Part shown: piece after piece, positions 14,771-22,199 of the stretch
How positions within the stretch are numbered: position 1 is the stretch's first letter
Layout of the letters: each line of letters starts with the position of its first letter
Origin: Bacteroidota bacterium
GTDB taxonomy: Bacteria > Bacteroidota > Bacteroidia > Palsa-948
Direction of reading: 5' to 3'
Length of the DNA stretch: 37,341 bases
NCBI GenBank assembly: GCA_004297845.1
Contig: SCSP01000045.1
Location: 1 to 37,341, forward strand
Notes under the pieces: model-generated
Databases searched by the model: none
What the model was told of the DNA's origin: nothing
Seen by the model: the letters and a program-made list of their open reading frames with translations, nothing else
Translations under genes and position numbers: made by a program

Positions 14771-17485
14771 TTAAACTACAAATTTCTTCGCAGATTCGAT
14801 CGCTTTATTCAATCCTTCCGGATTGCTGCCTCCTGCAGTAGCATAAAAAGGTTGCCCGCCACCTCCACCGTTAATTTCTTTGGCAAGTTCTTTTACAATA
14901 TTCCCCGCATGAAGCTTTTTATCTTTCACGAGATTATCGGAGAGCATTACGGTCAGGATCGGCTTGCTGTTCACACTGGCTCCAAGAACGAGAAAAAGAT
15001 TCTCTATTTTATTTTTTAATTCGAAGGAAAGGTTTTTTATTGCTTCAGAAGAGTTCAGTTCAATCTTTTCTGCAATGAAATTAATGCCGTTCTGCTTTTG
15101 AATTTTGCTAATCAATTCCGTTTGGAGGAATTTTGCTTTTTCATTTAGCAAAGAAGCTACCTGTTTTGACAGAGCTGTATTTTGCATCTGCAGTTCCTGT
15201 ATATTTTTTATCAGATCTTTCGGTTGTTTCAGGAGATCCTTCAATTGGTTTAAAGTTCCGGTTTGATCATTGATAAGTTCCTCTGCTTTGATGGCTGTAA
15301 CAGCTTCAATCCTGCGAATGCCTGCAGCCACTGCACTTTCGGAAGTAATTTTAAAATAACCAATCTGCCCGGTTGCCGGAACGTGCGTACCTCCGCAAAG
15401 TTCAATAGAATAATTTTTATCCCCTCCCGACTGCCTGTCAGCCGGGAAAGTTACCACGCGCACCGTATCCCCGTATTTTTCACCGAATAGAGCCATCGCG
15501 CCTAATTTTTTTGCCTGTTCAATAGGCATTTCTTGTATGTCGCTTTTTATATTCTCGCGTATCTTTTCATTCACCCTTGCCTCAATCTTGGCAAGTTCTC
15601 CCTCCGTTACTTTTGAGAAATGCGAAAAGTCAAACCGCAAATGCTCCTCATTAACCAAAGAACCTTTTTGTTCCACCTGCTTTCCAAGTACGTGCCTTAA
15701 AGCAGCATGCAATAAATGAGTTGCGGTGTGATTATTCATCGTGAGCAAACGTTTTCTGCTATCTACGCTTGCTTTAAATTCTACAGATAAATTTTTAGGG
15801 AGTGTTTCGGAGAAATGAACAATAAGGTTATTCTCCTTTTTCGTATCTGTAATAATTATTTTTTCACTTCCGGATTCTAAAATGCCGGTATCTCCAACCT
15901 GTCCTCCGCTCTCAGCATAAAATGGAGTCTGGTTTAGAATGATTTGGTAGAGTTCTTTTCCTTTCGTCTTTACTTTTCTGTATTTCACAATTTTGGAAAT
16001 TGCTTCAAGCGAATCATAGCCAACGAATGCAGACCCCTCTCCACCTCTCCCCAAAGGGGAGAGTGTAGCAGCCCCAAGTCCTCCCCTTTGGGTATGGGGT
16101 GTAATCCAATCCGCAGTATCCACTTTTGCATCATCCTTTGAACGGGATTTTTGTTTTGTCATTTCTTCATTAAATCCATCTTCCTCAATGCTCAAACCGT
16201 ATTGCCGGGCGATAAGCGAGGTAAGATCGACAGGAAATCCATACGTATCGTAAAGTTCAAAAACCACTTTTCCGTCAACTACCTTATTTGTCTTGGAATT
16301 GGAAACGCTGATGCAAACCGCATCAATTTTTTTCAGGCCCTGCTCTAACGTGTGGAAGAAGGAGGTCTCTTCTTCTTTCACAACTTTCTGCACAAAAAGT
16401 TTTTCTTTTTCTATCTCAGGAAAAAATTCTCCCATCTGGTTGGCAAGCACGGGAACAAGACGGTGTAAAAAAGGTTCTTTGATCCCAAGCGACTGGTATC
16501 CGTACCGGACTGCTCTACGCAAAATTCTGCGTATCACATATCCGGCTCCTGTGTTTGATGGGAGTTGCCCGTCTGCTATGGCGAAAGAAATCGCACGAAT
16601 GTGATCCGCTATTACGCGTATGCCTATGTTGGTGATTTCCGCCTGCTTATTCCTGTCTTCCGGCTTGTATCGAAGGCCGCACAGGTCTTCTATTTTGCGG
16701 ATGATGGGCTGAAAAACATCCGTGTCGTAAGTAGATTTTTTATCCTGCAGAGCCATGCACAGTCTTTCAAAGCCCATTCCTGTATCTACGTGCCGGGCAG
16801 GTAATTTTTCAAGCACTCCGTTGGCTTTCCGGTTGAACTCCATGAAAACCAGATTCCATATTTCGATTACTTCCGGATTGCCGGTGTTCACCAAGGTTTT
16901 TCCATCCACTTTTTCGCGTTCACGTTCATCGCGCAGGTCAACGTGTACTTCCGAGCAGGGACCACAGGGTCCGGTATCTCCCATCTCCCAGAAATTATCT
17001 TTTTTGTTTCCGTTGATAATCCGAGAAGGGTTTATGTATTTTTTCCAGGTGTCGGCTGATTCCTGATCAAATGCGATATTATCTTCTTTGCTTCCTTCAA
17101 AAACCGTAACATATAATCTATCGGGAGATATTTTGTAAACACCTGTGAGAAGTTCCCATGCCCATTTGATAGCTTCTTTCTTAAAGTAATTTCCAAAACT
17201 CCAGTTGCCCAGCATCTCGAATAGGGTGTGGTGATAGGTGTCAATTCCTACTTCTTCCAGGTCATTGTGTTTTCCGGAAACACGCAGACATTTTTGCGTA
17301 TCGGCAACACGGGGATGTTTGATGGCAGCATTCCCCAGAAACAGGTCTTTAAATTGGTTCATCCCTGCATTGGTAAACATTAGGGTGGGGTCGTCTTTAA
17401 TGACAAGAGGAGCCGAAGGCGCAATCTCGTGATCTTTACCGCGGAAATATTCTAAAAACTTCTCTCTTACCTTAGCTGATTTCAT
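14771..17485 (-). CDS. alaS: Alanyl-tRNA synthetase carrying repeat-derived insertions
   Basis: A 904-residue AlaRS that charges tRNA-Ala. It has the class II catalytic domain (FLEYFRGKDHEIAPSAPLV, MFTNAGMNQFKD), the editing domain with HTATHLLHAALRHVLG and CGGTHVPATG (zinc and editing residues present), and the C-terminal DHHA1/C-Ala region ending INGGGGGQPFYATAGGSN. Bacterial AlaRS is usually ~875-880 residues. The excess is explained by residues ~462-484 (GGLGAATLSPLGRGGEGS), encoded by a palindromic repeat at 16033-16101, between the central helical part and the FVGYD strand of the editing/beta-barrel region. A second smaller insert (PADRQSGGDK, 15425-15447) lies before YSIELCGGTHV. The reading frame is open throughout, so the enzyme should be functional. 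Confidence 0.97.
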   Translation of the reverse strand: MKSAKVREKFLEYFRGKDHEIAPSAPLVIKDDPTLMFTNAGMNQFKDLFLGNAAIKHPRVADTQKCLRVSGKHNDLEEVGIDTYHHTLFEMLGNWSFGNYFKKEAIKWAWELLTGVYKISPDRLYVTVFEGSKEDNIAFDQESADTWKKYINPSRIINGNKKDNFWEMGDTGPCGPCSEVHVDLRDEREREKVDGKTLVNTGNPEVIEIWNLVFMEFNRKANGVLEKLPARHVDTGMGFERLCMALQDKKSTYDTDVFQPIIRKIEDLCGLRYKPEDRNKQAEITNIGIRVIADHIRAISFAIADGQLPSNTGAGYVIRRILRRAVRYGYQSLGIKEPFLHRLVPVLANQMGEFFPEIEKEKLFVQKVVKEEETSFFHTLEQGLKKIDAVCISVSNSKTNKVVDGKVVFELYDTYGFPVDLTSLIARQYGLSIEEDGFNEEMTKQKSRSKDDAKVDTADWITPHTQRGGLGAATLSPLGRGGEGSAFVGYDSLEAISKIVKYRKVKTKGKELYQIILNQTPFYAESGGQVGDTGILESGSEKIIITDTKKENNLIVHFSETLPKNLSVEFKASVDSRKRLLTMNNHTATHLLHAALRHVLGKQVEQKGSLVNEEHLRFDFSHFSKVTEGELAKIEARVNEKIRENIKSDIQEMPIEQAKKLGAMALFGEKYGDTVRVVTFPADRQSGGDKNYSIELCGGTHVPATGQIGYFKITSESAVAAGIRRIEAVTAIKAEELINDQTGTLNQLKDLLKQPKDLIKNIQELQMQNTALSKQVASLLNEKAKFLQTELISKIQKQNGINFIAEKIELNSSEAIKNLSFELKNKIENLFLVLGASVNSKPILTVMLSDNLVKDKKLHAGNIVKELAKEINGGGGGQPFYATAGGSNPEGLNKAIESAKKFVV
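15425..15447. repeat. Second, smaller palindromic insert in alaS
   Basis: An imperfect 23-nt palindrome (TCCCG...CGGGA arms with CTGCCTGTCAG centre) encodes ADRQSGG just before the YSIELCGGTHV motif, where most bacterial AlaRS proteins have only a few residues. A similar core (CCCGCCTGCCGACAGG) occurs between genes at 11904-11919. Confidence 0.45.
16033..16101. repeat. Palindromic repeat inserted in frame in alaS
   Basis: C-rich and G-rich arms bound two hairpins (CTCTCCCC AAA GGGGAGAG at about 16045-16063; CTCCCC TTTGGG near 16081-16092). Read on the coding strand the last part is CTC TCC CCT TTG GGG AGA GGT GGA GAG GGG, giving LSPLGRGGEG, closely matching LSPKGRVGEG in the second GatB insert. 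Confidence 0.75.
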
Positions 17486-17572
17486 GGATGTCTAAGATAT
17501 TGATTTACCTGTATTAGGTCGTTTCTGATATTCTTAACAATTTGCTGTTGATTCATGTTCTTCTCTATGCTG

Positions 17573-17580
17573 CAAAATTA
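17573..17580 (-). promoter_or_regulatory. Possible -7 box (TAATTTTG) for alaS
   Basis: An exact TAnnTTTG match on the minus strand, 87 nt before the alaS ATG. It lies back to back with the box for the divergent M23 gene at 17592-17599. No -33 element was recognised. Confidence 0.4.
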
Positions 17581-17591
17581 GATTTTTTATC

Positions 17592-17599
17592 TACCTTTG
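17592..17599 (+). promoter_or_regulatory. -7 box (TACCTTTG) for the M23 peptidase gene
   Basis: An exact TAnnTTTG match 60 nt upstream of the ATG at 17660. Only 11 bp separate it from the divergent box on the other strand, so the two promoters may influence each other. Confidence 0.55.
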
Positions 17600-17659
17600 C
17601 GTCTCCTTATTTAATTCAGATTTGTACATTGGTACGGATTCGTAAATTAGCAGATAAAA

Positions 17660-18628
17660 ATGTCGAAAATCAAATATCGTTTTAACACTCACTCACTTAC
17701 TTACGAAAAAGTAGGGTTTAGCTGGAGGAAGATTGTGCTGAAAGTGTTATCTTACCTGGCTATTGGGACTGTATTTGCTGGAGTGACGGTATTTATCGCA
17801 TTTACCTACTTTGATTCTCCCAAAGAAAAAATGCAGAAAAGGGAAATCGCGTGGATGAGCTATCAATACGACATTTTGAATAAAAAACTTAGCGAAGTTC
17901 AAACTGTTTTGGGCGATCTGGAAAAGCGCGATGATAATATTTACCGTATGATTTTTGAAGCGGACCCTATTGCGGATGAAATACGAAAAGCCGGTTTTGG
18001 AGGCGTGGATAGGTATAAAGAGCTGGAAGGTTATGAGAATTCCCGCTTGATCGTTGAGAGCACTAAAAAACTTGACCAGGTCTCCAAGCAGTTGTATATA
18101 CAATCAAAATCATTTGACGAAGTGATCAAGATGGCAGAGAAAAAAGAATTTATGCTATCCAGCATCCCTGCTATTCAGCCTATTTCCAACAAAGATCTGA
18201 AACATGAGCCATCCGGATATGGTATGAGAATGCATCCTATTTATAAATATTCAAAATTCCATGCAGGAATGGATTTTACAGCAAACATTGGAACCAAGAT
18301 ATATGCTACAGGGGATGGGGTGGTTTCAACCGCTGAATATGGTTCAGGTTACGGAAACCACGTTGTAATTAATCACGGTTATGGGTATCAAACCCTTTAC
18401 GGACACATGGAAAAAATTGCAGTTCTTTCTGGACACAAGGTAAAACGGGGCGAACTGATCGGGTATGTCGGTAACACAGGGCTTTCTGCTGGACCGCACG
18501 TGCATTATGAAGTTCAGAAGAATGGCAATCCTGTTAACCCGGTCAACTTCTATTACAACGACCTCACCCCGGCCGAGTACAAGCAGATGATCGAGGTTTC
18601 TTCCCGCGCTTCCCAGTCGTTTGACTAA
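17660..18628 (+). CDS. Membrane-anchored M23 (LytM-type) peptidase
   Basis: A 322-residue protein with one N-terminal transmembrane segment (about residues 28-50, VLSYLAIGTVFAGVTVFIAF), a coiled-coil-rich middle (55-170) and a C-terminal M23/LytM domain (about 185-300). The zinc and catalytic residues are intact: His201 and Asp205 in HAGMDF, GYQTLYGH, and His280/His282 in GPHVHYE. M23 peptidases cut peptidoglycan cross-bridges or stem peptides; with a coiled coil and membrane anchor it is probably a periplasmic cell-wall hydrolase. It is divergent from alaS and followed by a MerR regulator, an order also seen in other Bacteroidota (from memory). Confidence 0.93.
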   Translation: MSKIKYRFNTHSLTYEKVGFSWRKIVLKVLSYLAIGTVFAGVTVFIAFTYFDSPKEKMQKREIAWMSYQYDILNKKLSEVQTVLGDLEKRDDNIYRMIFEADPIADEIRKAGFGGVDRYKELEGYENSRLIVESTKKLDQVSKQLYIQSKSFDEVIKMAEKKEFMLSSIPAIQPISNKDLKHEPSGYGMRMHPIYKYSKFHAGMDFTANIGTKIYATGDGVVSTAEYGSGYGNHVVINHGYGYQTLYGHMEKIAVLSGHKVKRGELIGYVGNTGLSAGPHVHYEVQKNGNPVNPVNFYYNDLTPAEYKQMIEVSSRASQSFD

Positions 18629-18682
18629 CCGGTCTGCTAATTTAGTAGATAAAAATTGCTTGTTGGGTTCAAATCCCTTTTT

Positions 18683-18690
18683 TACATTTG
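18683..18690 (+). promoter_or_regulatory. -7 box (TACATTTG) for the MerR-type gene
   Basis: An exact TAnnTTTG match with a TTG 17 bp upstream (18663-18665) as a possible -33 element. The ATG of the MerR-type gene follows 21 nt after the box. Confidence 0.55.
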
Positions 18691-18711
18691 CGGGACAGAA
18701 AAAACCAGCAC

Positions 18712-19047
18712 ATGCCCTACAAAGAAAAAGAACCTGAAAAAATATTATTCTCCATTGGAGAAGTAGCCAAAAAATTCAAGGTGAACACTTCCCTGATCCG
18801 TTTCTGGGAAAAGGAGTTTGACATTCTTCAGCCAAAGAAGAATAAAAAAGGCAACCGTCTTTTCACCAGACAGGACATGGACAATCTCCACATCATATAC
18901 CACCTGGTAAAGGAGCGCGGCTTCAAATTAGATGGTGCCAAGAGAAAACTCAAACAGAACAAAGATGAGGTTGTTAATTCTGTTGAGATGGTGAAATCCC
19001 TGAAGAACATCAGGAGTTTTTTAGTGGAGATGAAGGAGTCGCTCTGA
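18712..19047 (+). CDS. MerR-family transcriptional regulator
   Basis: A 111-residue protein with a MerR winged helix-turn-helix at residues ~12-80: FSIGEVAKKFKVNTSLIRFW, then EKEFDILQPKKNKKGNRLFT and a helix with DMDNLHIIYHLVKERGFKLDGAKRKL. The C-terminal part is a short helix for dimerisation with no metal- or ligand-binding extension, so no effector is predicted. A TTG in frame at 18688 lies inside the -7 box and is rejected; the ATG at 18712 is used. It has its own promoter after the M23 gene and is convergent with hldD. MerR proteins usually activate promoters by twisting spacer DNA; the target here is unknown. Confidence 0.88.
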   Translation: MPYKEKEPEKILFSIGEVAKKFKVNTSLIRFWEKEFDILQPKKNKKGNRLFTRQDMDNLHIIYHLVKERGFKLDGAKRKLKQNKDEVVNSVEMVKSLKNIRSFLVEMKESL

Positions 19048-19072
19048 TTTTGATCAAAAAGAGAAATTGCAC

Positions 19073-20044
19073 TCAAAAATACCTAGTTCCTGTAAGAAAA
19101 TTTCCTGTATAATCTCTGATGTTTTCTTCGAGCGAATGGAATTTTACATCGCATCCTGCGTTTCGGAGTTTTTCCATAGTAGCCTCTGTGAAATATTGAT
19201 ATTTGTCGCGAATGTCGGCAGGAGTATCAATAAATTCTATTTCCGGTTTTTTATCGAGGGCGCTGAAAACATTTTTGGCAAGATCCAAAAAAGTTCTGGC
19301 TTTTCCGGATCCGATGTTGTAAATAGAAGAAGTTGCCGGCTTACGTGAACGTAAAAGCCAGAGGCAGACTTCAGTAACATCTTTCACATAAATAAAATCG
19401 CGTAGCTGATCTCCGTCCTTGAATTTCGGATTGTGCGAACGAAATAATTTCACTTTCCCTGTCTGCTGTATTTGATTGAACGCGTGAAAAACTACCGAGG
19501 CCATCCTCCCTTTGTGGTATTCATTGGGGCCGTACACATTGAAAAATTTCAGTCCGGCCCAGAATCCGGGTTTTCTTTCCTGTTTCAACACCCATTTATC
19601 AAAATCATTTTTTGATTCTCCGTAGGGGTTCAGCGGATGAAGTTTTTCAATCAACTCGTGACTGTCCTCATAACCGAATTCACCTCCTCCATACGTTGCG
19701 GCAGAGGATGCATATACGAGCGGAATTCCGAATTCAACACAAATGTTCCACACATTTTTGGAATAGTTCAGGTTCAGCCTGTCAAATATTTTTTTGTCGA
19801 ACTCAGTGGTGTCGGTCCTGGCGCCAATATGAAAAACAAACTGTACCAAACGCTGATTTTCCCTCAGCCAACTGGGGAAAACATCACGGTGAACTTCTTT
19901 CGAATAGGTTTTCCCTGTGAGGTTTTTATTTTTCTCCGATCTGGAAAAATCATCTACCGCCACAATGTCCTTGAAGCCTTCATGGTTCAGTTTGCTCACC
20001 AAACAGCTTCCTATAAATCCAGCGGCTCCGGTAACTACAATCAT
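19073..20044 (-). CDS. hldD: ADP-L-glycero-D-manno-heptose 6-epimerase
   Basis: A 323-residue short-chain dehydrogenase/epimerase. The start at 20044 places MIVVTGAAGFIGS at the N-terminus with the GxxGxxG NAD(P) site at 6-12; the longer frame to 20101 has no family support. ARTDTTE, SSAATYG, the catalytic YGESK and FFNVYGPNEYHKGRMASV are diagnostic of HldD (RfaD), which converts ADP-D,D-heptose to ADP-L,D-heptose for the lipopolysaccharide inner core. It works in the cytoplasm. No other heptose genes are beside it. It is convergent with the MerR gene (25-bp gap) and lies downstream of a lipoprotein gene on the same strand. Confidence 0.93.
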   Translation of the reverse strand: MIVVTGAAGFIGSCLVSKLNHEGFKDIVAVDDFSRSEKNKNLTGKTYSKEVHRDVFPSWLRENQRLVQFVFHIGARTDTTEFDKKIFDRLNLNYSKNVWNICVEFGIPLVYASSAATYGGGEFGYEDSHELIEKLHPLNPYGESKNDFDKWVLKQERKPGFWAGLKFFNVYGPNEYHKGRMASVVFHAFNQIQQTGKVKLFRSHNPKFKDGDQLRDFIYVKDVTEVCLWLLRSRKPATSSIYNIGSGKARTFLDLAKNVFSALDKKPEIEFIDTPADIRDKYQYFTEATMEKLRNAGCDVKFHSLEENIRDYTGNFLTGTRYF

Positions 20045-20100
20045 CGAAAAACGATTTTTTACGAAATTACGAAATGGGAACTGTCTGTTCCCCAAATACA

Positions 20101-20529
20101 TTAATTAAAAACATGCAATACAGTTCCATCAAAAGCAGTTTGATACTGCTTCAACAAATTTACTGCCGGTCCCTGGTTGGGAGATCCGTCTGTAATCAGA
20201 AATTTGGAACCGCAGGCAGCATCTTCAACCAGTAATCCGCTTGCATCAACTGTTACAAAATTTCCATCGGGTACTTTGTAGGTGCAGTGCCGGTCGTATG
20301 CCACGAATTCGGTCTGCGATTTTCGGAATAGGAGAATGCCTTTTGACCCTCCGGCAACGTAGGCGTATCCACTGGTTGCGTTCAAGGGCGCAAAGGCAGG
20401 ATCGGTCGTGTACAGGTACACATCCACATACACGTCCGGAATTTCGTTGGCATCTTTTTTGCAGCTTAAAAAAGTGATTAACAGTAAAACAATAATGTAC
20501 AGAAAAGGGTATCTAAAAATTTTGTTCAT
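20101..20529 (-). CDS. Lipoprotein with Rieske-like fold but missing cluster ligands
   Basis: A 142-residue protein starting MNKIFRYPFLYIIVLLLITF and then LSCKKD, a lipoprotein signal with lipidated cysteine; an upstream start at 20640 is rejected because the signal would be internal. The body (GYVYV-like GYAYVAGGSKGILLFRKSQT, AYDRHCTYKVPD, AACGSKFLITDGSPNQGPA, LKQY, GTVLHVFN) has the strand pattern and the GSxF/GPA signature of Rieske [2Fe-2S] domains. The ligand motifs C-x-H and C-x-x-H are not intact: HCT and DAACGS replace CTH and CPCHGS. An iron-sulfur cluster is therefore unlikely. The family is common in Bacteroidota (from memory); its function is unknown. It has a good promoter at 20551-20558. 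Confidence 0.7.
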   Translation of the reverse strand: MNKIFRYPFLYIIVLLLITFLSCKKDANEIPDVYVDVYLYTTDPAFAPLNATSGYAYVAGGSKGILLFRKSQTEFVAYDRHCTYKVPDGNFVTVDASGLLVEDAACGSKFLITDGSPNQGPAVNLLKQYQTAFDGTVLHVFN

Positions 20530-20550
20530 TAATCGTGTTGAAATGTAAAA

Positions 20551-20558
20551 CAAAGTTA
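20551..20558 (-). promoter_or_regulatory. -7 box (TAACTTTG) for the Rieske-like lipoprotein gene
   Basis: An exact TAnnTTTG match on the minus strand, 21 nt before the ATG at 20529. It is divergent from the box at 20572-20579. Confidence 0.5.
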
Positions 20559-20571
20559 CGCTATTTTTATC

Positions 20572-20579
20572 TAAACTTG
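20572..20579 (+). promoter_or_regulatory. -7-like box (TAAACTTG) five bases before a start codon
   Basis: Seven of eight positions match TAnnTTTG. Only CTTGT lies between it and the ATG at 20585, so the transcript should have almost no leader. Confidence 0.4.
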
Positions 20580-20584
20580 CTTGT

Positions 20585-20920
20585 ATGAAGAAGATTCTCC
20601 TGAAATTATTGTTGTTCTGCTTTCTCTTTGTTTCTGCCATGGCATTTTCTCAGGCAAATACAGAAAAAGAGAAGAAAAAAAATGATGTGGAAAACCGGAA
20701 AATGAAAAGAAAAAAAGCCAAGGCGGAGTGGAAAGAAAAACGACAAAAGGAGCGAGGTGAAAAGAGGGCTGTGAAATCGCACGAGAAACGACTTCAGACC
20801 AAAGAAACGCGCAAACGCATGAAAAAGAACCGGCAAAAAGCAGCCCGCACCAATGCGAACAAAAAACAATTTTTCCTTATTCGATTATTCAAGCCAAAGC
20901 CAAGGACGGGAGCCTGGTAA
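20585..20920 (+). CDS. Small exported, lysine/arginine-rich protein
   Basis: A 111-residue protein with a clear signal peptide (MKKILLKLLLFCFLFVSAMA, then FSQ) and a mature part that is almost entirely K, R and E (EKEKKKNDVENRKMKRKKAK...), probably one long charged helix, ending FFLIRLFKPKPRTGAW. I recognise no domain. A strongly basic exported helix could bind lipopolysaccharide, DNA or peptidoglycan, but that is conjecture. Similar short exported basic proteins are frequent in Bacteroidota (from memory). It is divergent from the Rieske-like lipoprotein, and its -7 box is only five bases from the ATG. Confidence 0.65.
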   Translation: MKKILLKLLLFCFLFVSAMAFSQANTEKEKKKNDVENRKMKRKKAKAEWKEKRQKERGEKRAVKSHEKRLQTKETRKRMKKNRQKAARTNANKKQFFLIRLFKPKPRTGAW

Positions 20921-20924
20921 AATA

Positions 20925-20980
20925 GTTTCAGGTTCCAAGTTTCAGGTTTTGATACTTCATCAATCACCGATCACGGATTA
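20925..20980. repeat. Repeat tract between convergent genes that supplies a stop codon
   Basis: GTTTCAGGTTCCAAGTTTCA is a two-unit repeat related to 3350-3382. It is followed by CAATCACCGATCACGG, another repeat-like unit. The TGA stop of the thioredoxin-like lipoprotein (20971-20973, minus strand) lies within the second unit, so that protein's last residues may be repeat-derived. Confidence 0.4.
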
Positions 20981-22152
20981 CCATCTAACAGTTCCTTGAT
21001 TTTCTCTTCCAGAGCCGGTCCTCTCAGGTTTTTTTCGGCAATGTTTCCCTCTCTGTCAAGTAAAACAGCAAAAGGAATCCCGGTGAAGCCGTATTGCGCG
21101 ACTACCGGTGATTGCCACATTTTAAAATCGCACACATGATCTTTCCATGCCAGGTTGTCGTGTTTTATCGCCTCCAACCAATCCCCTTTATCCTGGTCAA
21201 GCGATACGCTGAAAATACCGAGACCTTTATTTTTGTATTTATTATAGATTGAAACAACAAAAGGATTTTCAGCTCTGCAGGGTTTGCACCACGATGCCCA
21301 GAAATCCACGATCACCACTTTTCCCTTCATGGAGGAAAGAGAAAGCGGGGTGCCGTCCTTATCGTTCATTGTAATACCGGGAGCGGGCATGCCCTGCGCT
21401 AGTTTCTTTTCCTTATCCACGTATGTTTTGAAATCTTTAAGTGTTTCGATGTCGGGATATTTTGCCGAGAGCGCATCGGCTACTTTTATGAAATAGGCAA
21501 TGTCCTTATTCGGGCTCAGCATCTGTATTGCGGCTAGTGATACAAATGAGTGGGTGTTTTCATCAATAAATTTTTTGATAAAGGCAGCAACATCATCAGC
21601 CTGCTTCCGGTAATTGGCAGAGTAGGCATTGAACACAGGCTCCAAAGATCTTGAAAGCGAATCAATCCTCAGGGTATCGCGGATGTTATTCATATAGGCT
21701 TCAAATACTTTGCGAATGGAATCCTGCTGGATGCGTACTGCTTCCATCGCTTTGAATTTTTTTTTGGTGGTCTCGTTAAACTTAAAGAACAGTTCTGTAT
21801 CCGGAGAGCCGCTCACTTTGCTGGAGTCGTTCAGGTTTTGTGCATTTCCTTCGAGCGTAATATTTTCTGTACTGTCCGCAATGATGGTGGTGAAATTGGA
21901 AGAAGAAATCCGGATGCTGTAAAACCCTTTTTCCGGAACTTTTTTAGTGAATATAAATTCTCCCCGTTCGTTCATCTGTACGGAGTCGATCGTTTTTACC
22001 TCGGAAGAGTTTTCGTTCACCAGCGTAACGAATTCGCCCTTGCTGTTGCTGAGTTTTCCTTTTACCTGGAAATTTTCGTTTTCAATATTTCCGCAGGAAT
22101 ACAGCGACAGTGAGAATGAAATAAGACGCAGAAAATATTTTTTATTTTTCAT
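20971..22152 (-). CDS. TlpA-like thioredoxin lipoprotein with N-terminal DUF4369-type domain
   Basis: A 393-residue lipoprotein (MKNKKYFLRLISFSLSLYSC, lipidated Cys20). Residues ~28-120 (FQVKGKLSNSKGEFVTLVNE... IIADSTENITLEG) fit the DUF4369 domain that precedes thioredoxin domains in Bacteroidota. A helical middle (125-245) follows, then a redoxin/TlpA domain (about 255-390) with FWASWCKPCRAE (WCxxC near residue 287), a cis-proline region FTGIPFAVLLDREG and a C-terminal helix. It probably reduces or exchanges disulfides in the periplasm, for instance in cytochrome maturation or envelope repair. It follows gatB by 35 bp on the same strand; that gap contains half of a palindromic repeat. Confidence 0.9.
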   Translation of the reverse strand: MKNKKYFLRLISFSLSLYSCGNIENENFQVKGKLSNSKGEFVTLVNENSSEVKTIDSVQMNERGEFIFTKKVPEKGFYSIRISSSNFTTIIADSTENITLEGNAQNLNDSSKVSGSPDTELFFKFNETTKKKFKAMEAVRIQQDSIRKVFEAYMNNIRDTLRIDSLSRSLEPVFNAYSANYRKQADDVAAFIKKFIDENTHSFVSLAAIQMLSPNKDIAYFIKVADALSAKYPDIETLKDFKTYVDKEKKLAQGMPAPGITMNDKDGTPLSLSSMKGKVVIVDFWASWCKPCRAENPFVVSIYNKYKNKGLGIFSVSLDQDKGDWLEAIKHDNLAWKDHVCDFKMWQSPVVAQYGFTGIPFAVLLDREGNIAEKNLRGPALEEKIKELLDGNP

Positions 22153-22182
22153 AGGATGTAGTTTATTCCAGCTTCTGAAGAA

Positions 22183-22199
22183 GAGGGTTAGGGTGAGGT
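22183..22199. repeat. Half-copy of the palindromic repeat providing the gatB stop codon
   Basis: On the coding strand ACC TCA CCC TAA CCC TCT TC contains the TAA stop of gatB. The CCTCACCCTAACCCTCTTC string matches the arm that begins the in-frame insert at 22617-22684, but is read here in a different frame, which gives a stop. Confidence 0.6.

Noticed and set aside
16033-16101. Frameshift or assembly error in alaS caused by the repeat
   Set aside because: The frame is open on both sides, conserved motifs resume correctly, and four other conserved proteins show the same type of in-frame insert.
19048-19059. TTTTGATCAAAA palindrome between merR-type gene and hldD as a terminator
   Set aside because: The stem is AT-only and lacks a U-tract; too weak to call.
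19637-20104. A 155-codon open frame on the plus strand over hldD
   Set aside because: Shadow of a well-conserved epimerase gene; no domain and no ribosome or promoter signal.
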